A DNA stretch of 64,000 bases from Ctenosaura bakeri (lineage: Eukaryota; Chordata; Lepidosauria; Squamata; Iguanidae): positions 1,054,001 to 1,118,000 of the forward strand of contig CAOLHI010000022.1 in assembly GCA_948474755.1 (NCBI GenBank). The letters run 5' to 3'. Shown piece by piece: positions 25,201 through 37,000 of this stretch. Within the stretch, counting starts at the first letter, position 1. Every line of letters starts with the position of its first letter. The notes under the pieces are model-generated. The model was not told where the DNA came from. It did not search any database and worked only from the letters and a program-made list of their open reading frames with translations. Position numbers and translations under genes: made by a program.

Positions 25201-26635
25201 TAAAATATTCCTTCAGCTCTGAAGTGCCGAAGAAGCCAAGCAATTTCCATACTTTTAAGAAAACTACAAAATAAAAAGAGGGAAACACGCCTCTAAATGA
25301 AAGCTTTTAAGCCACATTCCATAAACATTTTAAACTGACGATTCCCTGGTTTTTGTTTTTTTAAGAAAAAACACTGAGCACTCTTCCCTTCACAGACGAA
25401 TAGAGATGTAATATGAACAGCTTACTGTGGATAGTGGTTTAATCAGGAAGTAGCCATTATCCTTTCGATACAGAACAGTGACAGCTCTCCAAAACAACAA
25501 GCCGTGGTATTTCTTTTTTTTCAGTTAAGAGGAATGAAAGAACACACACTATTGTATCCCAGCTCTACTGACCCTAGAGGTCAGCAGATGTCTATTATCA
25601 AAAGCTATCAAGGCAGCATAATCCGAAGCAAGCATTTACAATGTTCTATTTGTGGAAACACCTAAAAATCTCTCTAACACAACCTCTCTTCTCCCTATGT
25701 TACTCACAAAACATGGCTGTCTTATTCAGAGATTAGCAATTATTGTAATGAGATACTGCCGGAGAGGGTCAAATAGTACTTCCTGCAGTTTGCACATCTT
25801 GATTTCCTGGTAAACAAACTGAAAGGCAGGTGGAGCACTTAGATCACCAGTAAACATCTCTGCTCATGTGATCAAAACCAACCCAGGTGAAGTATGTGAC
25901 TTGCAAAATATAAGGTAGAAATCCTTCTACTGAACTGTGGCAACACCCATAAATTAAAAAGCACACTCCACAAGTAAAAGACATTATTTTTTTTTTCCTT
26001 TGACAAACAGATCACTGGAAATGCTTGTTCTGCTTGAGATTAACACTCTTGCTGCTACAAGGAAAACTTTTAAAACATTGAAACAGGATAGGAGAATAAA
26101 ATCTCCTGAAATTCAAGTAAAATGTTTGCCAGCTGCATTTTAAAAGGAACTACTGCCAAACTTCTCAGAGAATAAGGAAGCGCCATTAAACTTAAGACAG
26201 AAGCACGGCATATACAAATGTATGTTTTGAGAGGGAGGGGAGAGCAATTGTATAAAACAGAAATGCTAGATAGTTTTAAGTAAAAGATTATGCATCTGAT
26301 CTTTTTCTTTTTCTCTGTTAACTCTAAAAAACAAACAAATAAGCCTCCATTTATCAAATAAACTACTTGAACGAATGGAAATTAACTCATCCAAGTGTGG
26401 TTTAAAGTAGTGATATGAGATCTGTTTACAGGGAATGTAAAATCATTGGTTTGAAATTTTTCCCAAATCCATCTTGCTGAGTCTTTTGCGTCAAGGCAAG
26501 GCACTGGTACTCATTCCAGCCCTACATCAGAGACACTCCTTACTCATCAATTGCCCAAAATGCAGTGAGCCACAAGAACGGAGCATGTTACAAGGTAGAT
26601 GCATCAGAGGTAAGCCAAATCAGTTATTAGATCAC
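22280..26635. other. Long non-coding stretch, no gene recognised
   Basis: AT-rich with a (TG)n run at 23113-23128 and several A/T homopolymers. All open frames are under 100 codons. The part from about 25180 to 26060 is repeat-poor and of higher complexity. Confidence 0.5.
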
Positions 26636-26638
26636 ATA

Positions 26639-26823
26639 ACCATTTCCACACTATGCTGTTATAGTGTTATTATTTCACTTTCAACATCTGATAGAATCCT
26701 GGGGTTTGCAGTTTAGGGAGGGGCATTCAGAATGCTCAACCAGAGAGCTCTACAAATCTCAGGATTCCACAGGATGTTCAAAGTGGAATAATAGCACTAT
26801 AAAAGTGTAAGACGGAAATGGCC
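26639..26823. mobile_element. Palindromic MITE, 'ggccatttc' family
   Basis: Contains CATTTCCACACTATGCTGTT, TTATTATTTCACTTTCAACA and, at the right, AAAGTGGAATAATAGCACTA and GACGGAAATGGCC, in the order found at 22075. The left terminal GG has decayed. Non-coding. Confidence 0.7.
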
Positions 26824-26829
26824 ACAGAA

Positions 26830-28445
26830 TCAAAGAGCTACTGTCACGTCAGACCACTACCAATGAAAATTCCCACTAATACTCTGCTTAACTGAGTAGA
26901 CTACTGTTACATTATATACAGATGAAAACACCTTAAGACTTCCAAAGATAACGGAAGAACTGTTAACCATTAATAAATGTTAAATTCTGTACTACAGTTA
27001 GCATACACATCTGAGCAGCAGTGAGAATGAGAGCCTAACATCAACAAACCACCACACATTGGATTCCAAGGACAGCAAAAACATGGCATATAATTGGCAT
27101 GAAGCAGTGATGGCTGATGGCTCCCATATCAAGGGGCAGTTACTAGAACGGTTAGTTCAAATTTTAAATGAGCAATGTAGGGTACTGAGTCTGTTTGGGA
27201 AAGAAGGGGTCAGTAGTACCCCACTGACATAGCAATCACCAGCCACCACTGGCATGAGGCTTTTACCAAAAATGGGTACCACACCACATGGTGCTATCAC
27301 CACGTGTTTTATTATGCCCATCATATTGCTTCACCTGTGCAGATTATCATACACAAAATGACTTCACAACATAGTGAAGCATCATAGATGTTATGGCAGA
27401 GGACCTTGACATGGAGATAACATTTCAATGGCATCTCTGTATTGAGTGTAACATAATGTTTTGCCTTATGGGGTAGACAAAGTAATTTCTCTATCACCAA
27501 GTCTGTAAGCCAAACTACACACCCTCTTAACGCCTTTAGTAAACTATTAACCCCTTCAACAACTCCCATCTGCAGCTATGTCTTTTCAAAAAATTAATAC
27601 TAGGGCCAGTGGGTTCAATTTTCATAAATGCAGCATGTGGAGAAGGGAGGATTAACCCTCTTTTTCCCAGCTGCAGAGCTGATAAAAATCATCTGCTCCG
27701 TTAGAACCCACAAGGGAGCTGCAAAATTTTTCATACAGCTAATTGCAACATGGATAGATCTGTGTGATTTGCCTTTCTATCCAGAGTACAACTAAAGGAA
27801 GGTTAAACCTCTCTCCCAGCTTACTTTTACTCTATGAAAATCAGTGCATGTGTGTCTGTGTGTATGCACATGTGCGTGCATGTACTTAGTATTAATTAAA
27901 AAAACAGATGTAGTTGCTGACAGTGCATTTAGTGTCACATCTAGTTTGACCCTCAGCCTTTGGAAACTAATCAGAATGAACCTTATTACCAGGGAGGGAT
28001 ACAAATCCAATGTGCTTTGATAGTCTAACAGATGGCAAATCTACCACAGGCAAGCCATGGATAGTGAACAGCTTCTAGGAAAAGGACGAAGTTCTTATGA
28101 GAAGAAAGGAACTGCTTTATCTGTTCTGCCTCTTGCATTAAATCATTTACAATCTGGCAAATAATTTCACCCTGCAGTTATATTTCACCAAATACTTGAG
28201 TAAACATTTGGCAAATGTTCTTTGCCACAGAGATACCCAGTGGCAGACTTTTGTTCTGTGTACAGATGCATCACAGCCTTATTGTGCACTGTGGAAGTGG
28301 CAGGTCATTTTCCTAATTCCATCCAGGAGCAAAGACATCAACCTGGCCTTCCATCATTCGCTTTCTCCATTTGCGCCATCAGACCTGGCCATACTTGAGG
28401 TCATTTAAAAAAAAAACAACCCTAAGAAGTCTCTGAATGTTTTAA
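26830..28445. other. Non-coding stretch, no gene recognised
   Basis: A TG-rich tract lies at about 27846-27885. Open frames are short and unremarkable. No repeat is named. Confidence 0.5.
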
Positions 28446-28450
28446 ACAAT

Positions 28451-28592
28451 GGCCATTTCCACTTTACACTGAGGCCAAGGAGCTCTCTGGCTGAGAATTC
28501 TAAATGCCCCTCCCTAAACTGCAAAGCCCAGGATTCCACAGGAGGTTGAAAGTGAAATAATAACACTATAACAGTATAGTGCAGAAATGGTC
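28451..28592. mobile_element. Palindromic MITE, 'ggccatttc' family, internally deleted
   Basis: Starts GGCCATTTCCACTTTACACT and ends TATAGTGCAGAAATGGTC. The left internal segment of the family is missing: the left end jumps directly to the GAGGCCAAGGAGCTCTCTGG block, making this copy about 60 bp shorter than 22075. The flanks are AAT on both sides (28448-28450 and 28593-28595). Confidence 0.7.
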
Positions 28593-29103
28593 AATGATTC
28601 CTTGTATGTCTATGATATGCATCTTACTTACTCTTCTTATTCCAGTCTGAGTTCTCCTTAATCTGCACATTCATCTGTAATTTCAATAATTACGCCTATA
28701 TATCTCTATATTTCCCTCCATTGTTTCTTTAGCTGATGATTGTATCAGAAATAAACCATAACACAGCAAACCCACAGCAACAACCAACTCATTCTGTCTT
28801 GTACAAATGTATCACTCAAAGGAGGCTGCTGGCTAGAGATGCATGCTAAAGTATGGAGAAAAGTAGACTTGTGTATTAATAACTGAAGGCTCTTTTTTCT
28901 GCCATTTTCCTTGGACATCCCTAGTTTTCCTGGGGAAAGAAGAGAGGCACGTGGAGGGATGCTATGGTATCAGGAACACGCACTGCTCACTGTTTACTGC
29001 ACGGTTTGGGGATCAAGGGAGAACATGTGGATCGCTACTTCACCGATGGACTTTTTTTTAATTTTGCAACAGAGAAGCACCTGCTCCTGAGTCTAACAAT
29101 TAT

Positions 29104-29153
29104 GGCACCCGGGGCATGTACCTTATTTGCCCCACCCTGGATATGCTTCTGAT
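29104..29153. repeat. Fragment of the hAT-like MITE family at 1509
   Basis: GGGGCATGTACCTTATTTGC and CCCACCCTGGATATGCTTCT match the right-hand part of the element at 1509-1681. The left part is absent. Confidence 0.5.
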
Positions 29154-29159
29154 AACAGG

Positions 29160-31270
29160 TAATAAAATTAGAATCTCAAGATCTGTGTTACTCCATACAT
29201 ACCAGTGGCCACAGAGGCCCTGTGAAAAACAATTATGTACATTTAAACATATTACCACATGGTTCACGAAACCCTGCCAAGAACACTATGAACACACATT
29301 TGAAAATGGTGTCAATGAACTAGAGGATACAGACAAGAAACAAGGAAGGGGAGGATGGGACAGTAGGCATAGGGATTGCACCTGTTCTTTGGACAGGCAG
29401 GGAATGCCCACACATGATTAACCGATTTCCATGGACATTTGTAGTGAGCATGCCACACATATTTTGGATGGACTTTGGAGACACTGTGCTATCAAATGAA
29501 TACACTTAGGCCTAAGAACTTTAACACTAGAACACTGACACAATTTCTCACATTGTGCTGGTATGGTGAAGTAACATGTGACACTGAACCAACACAGCTA
29601 CCTCAGGAGTCTATTGGTATAACAGGGTGTACACCCAAGATGAATCACCTTTGTCATCAAGTCCATGTAAGTTTGGGGAAAAAAATTAATTGGCACTAGA
29701 TGTCATGTGTTACACTTTAGGACTCCATGTCTGAACATGCAGTGGTAGATTTGTGTATGTGTGTACATGTTCAAAAATATACGTATAGCAGGATTACATC
29801 CACCAACCTGCTCACAGCAGAATTGCTAAAAATGAGCTGCGTTGTTTTGTTTTTTTAATGGGAGGAAAACTTGTTTCCCAAAACAGCGTGAAACCACTCA
29901 CCCACCCAGTTTGTTCTCCTAGGTCTGCCTCAGCAAGTCCTCCAGATCCTCAAATACATTCACCTCTTGTCTTTAAAAACAGACTGGGCAGCACAAGTTG
30001 GTTTTGGAGCATCTAGAAAAATTATTCCAGTAGTCTTCTTGGAATAAGAGAGAGTTGCTGCTCTGCAGTCCTTGGGAATCTTTCAAATAGACTCAGAGGT
30101 GATAATTCCAGAATTTTCTTTGACACTTTAGAGCCATCTGGGATGATATGGGGGCCCAAAAGCAGTCAATTACAAGTCTGATCCAGCAGAGCTAAAAAGA
30201 GTACTAAGAGTCCACAGTTTGCTCATTCCAGCCCTCATTCCACTAGGAAATAGACACAACCAGGGGCTATTTCCCACTTCTTAACCGGAAGACCACCAGA
30301 ATTCAGCAGTGCAGCAATATAAACAAATCATTTTTTGTACAAAAATTGGGTATACAGTGAGTACTTGCCTAGTTTTGGTAGAGACCTTCACATCTAGACA
30401 TCCCCCTACCCCTGGTGCAATTCTCTTCTAAAATACAGTGAAAATGTGAATGTTTTGCAACTAGAAGTGCTTTCCTCCTGCCAGCCAGTTGGCAGCACAC
30501 AACCAAAGTTGGGTGGCAAGTGGCAGCAAAATGTATAGTCCACAGTGGGTGCAATTAACATCTAGAACCTTCAAAGCAGTTAACCACCCTGTAAGTATGC
30601 CTGACTTCATTACAGTTTCATAAATGTAGGCTAAAACTTCTTGAAAGAGACTGTTTGGAGATTTCTGATAGTTTTCTTTTCTGTCCCCCCTCTCCCCTGC
30701 TCCATACAGATGACCATTTTGAAGAACATTCTATATATATATATATGTATGTATGTATGTATGTCAGAGGGAAGCAACTGCTATCTTTTTCAAGGTTCTG
30801 GAATGACATTAAGAAGCAGACAAAAAGCATGATCGAATATAGAAAGAGGCCATGCTGGTAGTGATGGTTGGGGTGGGGGTGGGGGTGGAGCTCAATCTTA
30901 AGAAAGAGTTGGGAGAATTTCTTATTCACTCAAGAGAATATTAATGAAAAATGTTACTTTCAGTTTTGTTGCCCATATATAGGATACAGAATTCTGGGAG
31001 GCCATTACTCAGTTCTTTGCTGCTGGTCCAGCATCTCAGGTCTGTAACAGCTCCGCTGTCAAGCTTTAGGCCTCAACAGCTGATATCCACCAATCCATGT
31101 CTGCGGCTGAAATACACAGGGTGCTCAGCAGGAACTCAAATTTCCCAAGTGCTTATTTATTTCCTACCATGCCTTTTATATTACCCCATGGCTTATGACA
31201 GTTTCTAAAGCACAGCAATCCTGTAGGAGCAACAAAGAGAAAACCTTTGGCAGAAGATTATGATGGTGGT
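29160..31270. other. Non-coding stretch with small microsatellites
   Basis: No gene recognised. Holds (TA)n followed by (TATG)n at 30731-30763 and a GGGGTG run at 30868-30888. The open frames around 30618-30929 are shaped by these simple repeats. Confidence 0.55.
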
Positions 31271-31278
31271 AGTAAGTA

Positions 31279-31400
31279 CAGTGGGACCTCAATATCTGCT
31301 GGAGTTGGTTCCTGGATCTACCATGGATACCGAAATCCATGGATGCTCAAGTCCCATTATATACAACGGGACTTGAGTATCCACGGAATCTTTGGCCATC
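31279..31400. mobile_element. Tc1/mariner-superfamily-like MITE fragment with hairpin
   Basis: Starts CAGTGGGACCTCAATATCTG next to a TA dinucleotide, then GTTGGTTCCTGGATC and GGATACCGAAATCCATGGAT. The segments ATCCATGGATGCTCAAGTCC (31335-) and GGACTTGAGTATCCACGG (31369-) are inverted copies around a short AT loop. Non-coding. Assignment to the Tc1/mariner superfamily is from the TA context and the resemblance to vertebrate 'tccgcggat...ctcaagtccc' elements. The right terminus was not found. Confidence 0.55.
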
Positions 31401-31409
31401 TAAAAACAA

Positions 31410-32040
31410 AGCCTGTATCTCAGCCCTCCAGTGCAGGTTTTGGGTATGAAAGTGACTTGTTTTTTCCTCTGCATACAGGGAATTCTGCTCTTCTACAAGT
31501 GAACACAGCCCCTAATAGTAACTTTTTATAAATAAAAAGTCACGTTTCACCCTTCCTGTAATAACACTTTAAAAAATGCTTCATCAGATTTAAGCTAAAA
31601 GGTATTTTTATTCTCACATGGAATACTTTTTAAAGCTTGTATATTGAATTACAGTGTGATTGTTTATATCTAAAATTCCTATTAACGTGGTTTTGTGATT
31701 AATATTATTGCTCTGCTTTGGTATTCTGGTGTTTTGACTCTCTGTTCAGAGCAATTAAGCTTGATTTTAATCAGATGCTAATTATTTGATATATCTGCCA
31801 TTGACCTTTACCATGCTGCCTAGGAGAACAAATCTCCAACATTACAGCAACATTTGGGATGTAGAGTTTCACTATATACATAATACTTTAAATCATTTTA
31901 TTTAAATCATTGGCAGCCATGGTATTATTTAAAATGCATTAATAGGTCTGGCCAGTGAAAACTACACTTGTGGCAGAGTACACGCTGTTTCCAGGCAGCC
32001 TTCTGTCTAGACACCAACCAGAGCTAGACAGCATAGCTAT
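31410..32040. other. Non-coding stretch; 31690-31870 is a candidate conserved element
   Basis: No gene. The block 31690-31870 has no repeat signature and carries clustered homeodomain-type ATTA cores (CAATTAAG near 31752, TTAATCAGATGCTAATTA at 31767-31784) and a TGACCTTTA motif at 31802. Function is only inferred. Confidence 0.4.
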
Positions 32041-32044
32041 ACAA

Positions 32045-32223
32045 GCCTTTCTCAAGGCTTGGAGGAACCCCTGATGTAATTTTCAGCTTTCAGAGAACCC
32101 TGCATAATATTATTACATCTCCAGCTCAAATAAAGTTTATCTGTTTTCAGTCATGATCTCTTGCAGAACCCCTAGTGACCTCTCACAGAATCCCAAAATT
32201 CTAGGGAACCCTGATTGAGAAAT
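32045..32223. mobile_element. hAT-like non-autonomous element, uninterrupted copy
   Basis: Begins near CTTTCTCAAGGCTTGGAGGA with ACCCCTGATGTAATTTTCAG, and ends TAGGGAACCCTGATTGAGAA. The TTTCTCAA and TTGAGAAA ends are inverted, as in vertebrate hAT elements starting 'cagggtttctcaacc'. A second copy at 33002-34067 has the same order of blocks but is split by a CR1 insertion. Non-coding. Confidence 0.6.
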
Positions 32224-32229
32224 TCATAA

Positions 32230-32436
32230 ACTATACTACATAGCTACAAGAGTTTCATTCCCCTTTAATTGTTATGGCTCCATCATGGGGTTTGTAGTTT
32301 GGTAGATACAGAAAGGTAGTTCAAGGAAGGGCACATCTGAGCTCTCTAACAGATAATTCTAAGAAATCCTAGAATTCTCTTGGACGGACAGGACAACTGA
32401 AGTGGGATTAAACTACTTTAACATATACAGTAGACA
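32230..32436. mobile_element. Palindromic MITE, 'cacactat' family, diverged
   Basis: Internal blocks CCCCTTTAATTGTTATGGCT, TCATGGGGTTTGTAGTTTGG and GAGCTCTCTAACAGA, followed by GAAATCCTAGAATTCT and GTGGGATTAAACTACTTTA, form an imperfect palindrome like the one at 19845. It abuts the hAT-like element ending at 32223. Confidence 0.5.
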
Positions 32437-32689
32437 CACTGAGATCTACCTAGCTTCAACAATGGGGCTCCTTCATGAGCTCCCCAGACCACCCATGAAA
32501 CAGTATACAATTGATGTTACCAGATCCAGCAATGAATCACTGCACCTGATTTACACACTGTCAGCTACCACATAATGTTAACACAGCTTCAAAACAGTCA
32601 TAACAAATCAGCCACTTTTCAGAAGACAACGATCTATATCCCATTGTTAATTTCAATAAGAGATCCTGCTATGTGAACATTTATGTATG

Positions 32690-32752
32690 TTCCCTTGATT
32701 CAGTGAGTCTACTCTGATTGGGACCAATAACTGGATTTAGCCTGGAGTGTAG
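32690..32752. repeat. Old squamate repeat fragment
   Basis: CCCTTGATTCAGTGAGTCTA, then CTCTGATTGGGACC and ACTGGATTTAGCC, resemble the common squamate repeat 'tgattcaatggatctactctg'. Ends not visible. Confidence 0.4.
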
Positions 32753-33058
32753 AAAATTAGACATTTTAAAGCTACATTTTTCTGGTTAAAAAAAAAATTG
32801 CTTTACTCTTTATCAGAGTGGCCCAAGTCTGGGTACCCAAACATTCAGATAATTATGCTGGGTTGATGAGAATCTAGTATCAACATGGCAGTTCGCTGGT
32901 GATTTTGCACCTTATTTCTCCAAGCTTGCTATCCTCTGAGCTGGATTTGAATCAGGAACTCAGAGACTGTAAATTATCCTTCCTCTTTTTTTCCCTCCCA
33001 GCAGGAAACTTTGAAGTAATTTTCAGATCTCAGGGAACCCCTATAAATAAAAAAATAT

Positions 33059-33862
33059 ATGGAATTCTTGCATGACACCAAATTGGGAGGGGTTGCTAAT
33101 ACACCAGAGGACAGGATCAAAATTCAAAATGACCTGGATAGATTGGAGAGCTGGGCAAACAAAATGAAGTTCAACAGAGAGAAATGTAAGGTCCTACACT
33201 TAGGTAGAAAAAATGGAATACAGAAATATAGGATGGGGGACACGTGGCTGGATAGCAGTACGTGTGAAAGGGATCTAGGAGTCTTCATAGACCACAAGCT
33301 GAACATGAGTCAGCAGTGTGATGCAGCAACCAAGAAAGCCAATGCAATTCTTGGCTGCATCAATAGGAGTATGGTGTCTAGATTGAGGGAGGTACTGGTA
33401 CCACTCTACTCTGCTTTGGTTAGACCCCATCTTGAATACTGTGTCCAGTTCTGGGCACCCCAATTCAAAAAGGATATTGACAAGCTGGAGCAAGTCCAGA
33501 GGAGGGCGACCAAAATGGTGAGAGGCCTGGAAGACATGCCCTCTGAGGATAGACTTAGAGAGCTGGGTATGTTTAGTCTGCAGAAGAGGAGGTTAAGAGG
33601 GGACATGATAGCCATGTTTAAATATTTGAAGGGATGCCACGTAGAGGAAGGAGGGGGCTTGTTTTCTGCTGCTCCAGAGACCAGGACAAGGAGCAATGGA
33701 TTCAAGCTGCAGGAAAGGAGATTCCACCTGAACCTCAGGAAGAAGTTCCTGACAGTCAGGGCTGTCTGGCAATGGAATCTGCTGCCTCGGAGTGTAGTGG
33801 AGTCTCCTTCCATGGAGGTTTTTAAGCAGAGGCTTGATGGCCATCTGTCGGGATTGATTTGA
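33059..33862 (+). pseudogene. CR1 ORF2 C-terminal fragment (end of reverse transcriptase)
   Basis: A 267-codon open frame that keeps the CR1 reverse-transcriptase C-terminus. DTKLGG follows where the FADD catalytic box should be, but the box itself reads FLHD, so the catalytic aspartate pair is lost at the truncation point. Downstream are LDRLESWANKMKFN, KCKVLHLG, ERDLGVFIDHKLNMS, ALVRPHLEYCVQFWAPQFKK, QRRATKMVRGLE, KRRLRGDMIAMFKYLKG, WQWNLLPRSVVESPS and the C-terminal FKQRLDGHL. The first methionine is not a native start, because intact CR1 ORF2 is about 900-1000 residues. There is no internal stop or frameshift, which suggests a fairly recent insertion. No function is expected. Confidence 0.9.
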
Positions 33863-33935
33863 GGGTGTTCCTGCATGGCAGGGGGTTGGACTGGATGGCC
33901 TGTGTGGTCTCTTCCAACTCTACATTTCTATGATT
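33062..33935 (+). mobile_element. CR1 LINE, 5'-truncated, with 3' UTR
   Basis: This is the 3' part of a CR1 non-LTR retrotransposon: the C-terminal coding region of ORF2 followed by a short 3' UTR. The UTR contains GGGGGTTGGACTGGATGGCC and CTCTTCCAACTCTAC, and ends TTTCTATGATT, the CR1 type of terminus related to the 'attctatg' octamer, with no poly(A) tail. The 5' truncation falls right at the catalytic FADD box, which is the usual way CR1 copies end. It sits inside an older hAT-like element, so it is the younger insertion. A-rich AT flanks on both sides (AAAAATATAT and AAAATATTATAT) make a short target duplication possible but not certain. Confidence 0.85.
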
Positions 33936-34079
33936 AAAATATTATATCTATAGTTGAAAAATGTTTATTTTTTAAAAAAAGAATCTCAATCTCCCACAGA
34001 ACCCCTAATACACTCTCTAGGAACTCCAGGTTTTGGGGAACCCTGGTTGAGAAACCCTCCTGTACAGAGCACATTGAAT

Positions 34080-37000
34080 CCTCTCTGAAGTACAGTTGCC
34101 TGTATCCTGTGACAAAATCATAAGCTGGCAAAGTAAGCATTTTAGCCCATCCTTTTTGCTGTATTCCACATTCACACTGCTGATGTTGTTGCTAGACCCA
34201 GAAAGAGCATTCAGATTCCTAGCCAGTTAGAAAATATGAGCATCTATTTATTTATTTATTTTATTTTACTAGATATAAGGAAATTACATCCCTGTATCAG
34301 CTTCATACAGAGATGATAGGAGAAGATTGTATCAGAATATTTGCTATTATACAGATTAATAAAGCTCTGCTTTCTCGGACTGAGTGTTCAAAAGGTTTTT
34401 AGCCTAACGTCTCTCCCACAGTACATAAAAAAAAAAAAAAGGAACTGAATTCACATTGACTATCTCCACAGTAATGCTAGTTAATTTATACTGGGTGGTA
34501 TGTATTAAAATATTCATTAATATACAGCTCTTAAAAGCTTTAAGGAGAGGAAGGGGGGCACTGAATGTGAAGCTCTGCTTTTTTCTAGAAAATTCATAAA
34601 AGACCGTGAAAAGCAGTAAATATACATCCTTTCATTTATCCATCAACAGAAAATAGACACACAGCCTGTGAGAATACAATATTCATTTTGCTGCAGAAGA
34701 ACAGACATTGCATAACAATGAGATTTGCTAATGAAATCAACCATCAACCTGGAATACATATGTATTAAACCAAGACCTCAGTGTCATTTTCTTTTTGCAT
34801 CGTTTGTTCTTTCTCCAATTACCCCCACCCCCAACCTTTTCAGTATTTTGTCCTCCCTTCAGTTTTCACAGCTTCAAATACAGCACTATTGCGCACTATC
34901 GTGTAAATATTATAAAGGCAGCACTTTTTATTACAACACTCCCCCCGTTTGCTAAATGTAGATGCTAACAGCACAGGTTCTATCAGCATTGTTAATGTAC
35001 CCTTGAAGGAAAAATCAATGGGTACTAAGGAGACAAAGGAGGTTTATTTCTCTGGGAAACTGTTGGGAGTATTTCTTATCAAAACTGTTTGCCATTTAGA
35101 TTGCATAGGTGTATATGACCACTGACTAATATATAAGCCCATATATAAAGTTTAAAAACAAAAAGAACATGAATTAATACTTGTTTAATTCAATCTTCTT
35201 TGTCCTCCAATAATTACAGATAACTGTGTCAAAGAACTATAATGTGAAATTGCCTCTTAATTTATTAACACACAAGGAGACTACCAGCTTATTGGATATT
35301 AATATACCTTAAATACCCTTATGATTTTGTAACCTGGTTATACATGCAGTGGTGCATTTAAAAACAACAACAGCAACAGAATTTCAAAGGCTATTTTTAA
35401 ATTGTGTGCTTAAATTGATAGCAAACAATGATGTTCTTTTGTAGACATTAAAAAAACCCTCCAACTTTTTGAGAAGAAACAGTTCAGCTGAAATATACAA
35501 CAAGGTAGGTTTTAGCTTTCCAAAATATATTGTTAGAGTGCATAAACTGGGTTTAATTAACAACTAAGAAAATGATCAGTACATCCTTCTGGTGGTGTAA
35601 TTAATCCTAATTCATGGCCCTCATAATTTCTGAGATAGCTGCATTGCTACTAACTAAGGGAATAACTCATCAACCACTGCTATCATACAACCCTAATTCA
35701 AACTGACACAGCTTATGTAGGAGTCTGCACAAATTTCACTGAAATTCATGGAGAAGCACTGATTGGTAAGCTACATTTGGCCACCATACAGATTCTGTGT
35801 TGGCTGCCTTTTCACTGGTTCTAATTCATACCTCAAGCTACTTCCTCATTAAAACGTACAGACAACATTATAATAGTATATGTGTATATGGGCTACTACT
35901 GTTCTCAGTCTTGTTCACATGATGTAATTCATCTTGTCTATTACAATCAATTAAGATCTTAAAAAACAAACAAACAAATACATAGTTTGATGTATTCCAG
36001 CATCCTTGCCCTAAATTTGGGCAGGCACAAGAGTGTCTATGGTGCTATCCTGGGGTGCAGAAATTTGTTCCTGACTATCTTAAACAATTATGTGTTTATG
36101 CAGCAAAATTTAGGGATAAGTTAATAGTATGATCATTCCTGAGTTTCATGCGTGTATCTATAAAATAAGCTACCCTGGTAACCTGGAGATCGAATATTTA
36201 CTGGAGCATGAAAACACAAAATGAATACCAAGGTTTGCTAAACACACACACACACACGGTAACAGAAAGAAAAATTATAAAAAGAAAAGATTAAAAAGAG
36301 GAGTCACAGAAGTTCTGAAGACAATGGACTTGCAAAACCATAAATTGCATAAACTTCAGCCCAAGTGAGATTTTATAAAACAGCTTATTTTATAAAACAA
36401 GAAGCCTTTCTTATGCTTAATGACATTACCAACTAGATTTTCAAAAACCAGTCTGTAATGTGACGTATTGGTTAGATGCTCAAAGCTTCAAAGAAAACAC
36501 GAATTCTCTGGGACAAGCACAAGCCTAAATGGCTATCAAACACAACTGAAGGATTTCCAATTATCATTATTTTGAACTAATTCAGATTGCCATTCTTAGC
36601 TCAGCACTCAGTGATTCCCTGTTTTGCCACAGAAGTTGTGTTTTTGGGGAACAGGCATGCACAAAACTCTTCCCTTGCAATTCAAGCTCATGTCAAAGAA
36701 CAACATAATCAAATTCCTTTTATATTGTCACACTTCACACATACCATGTACACAGATGTCAATCTTGCATTCAGTAGAGGTCTAACTGTAGTTACTGACA
36801 TCGCCACAGGCTTGGGAGTTCAAAGGTCTTTAATGTCAGTTCCATTTCTGACATATTTGCACTTTTCCTTCAGTCTCAAGAATGAAGTTCTAGGACAACT
36901 GACTGCTAAGAAGCTTCCACGTACCTGCTAAAATGGCAAGGCCTGATGCTAATTAAAGTGTGAGATATTTTGAGGGGCAACAACACCAAAGATGAAAACT

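Larger units (their letters stand above)
33002..34067. mobile_element. hAT-like element, second copy, split by a CR1 insertion
   Basis: The left half, GAAGTAATTTTCAGATCTCA with GGGAACCCC, lies at about 33012-33041. The right half, CTCCCACAGAACCCCTAATA to GGGGAACCCTGGTTGAGAAA, lies at 33991-34055. In the copy at 32045 the matching blocks are only about 75 bp apart, so about 0.9 kb (33062-33935) was inserted here. Confidence 0.65.

Noticed and set aside
36587..36931. 114-codon plus-strand open frame
   Set aside because: No recognisable domain or codon bias; its length is unremarkable in 64 kb.
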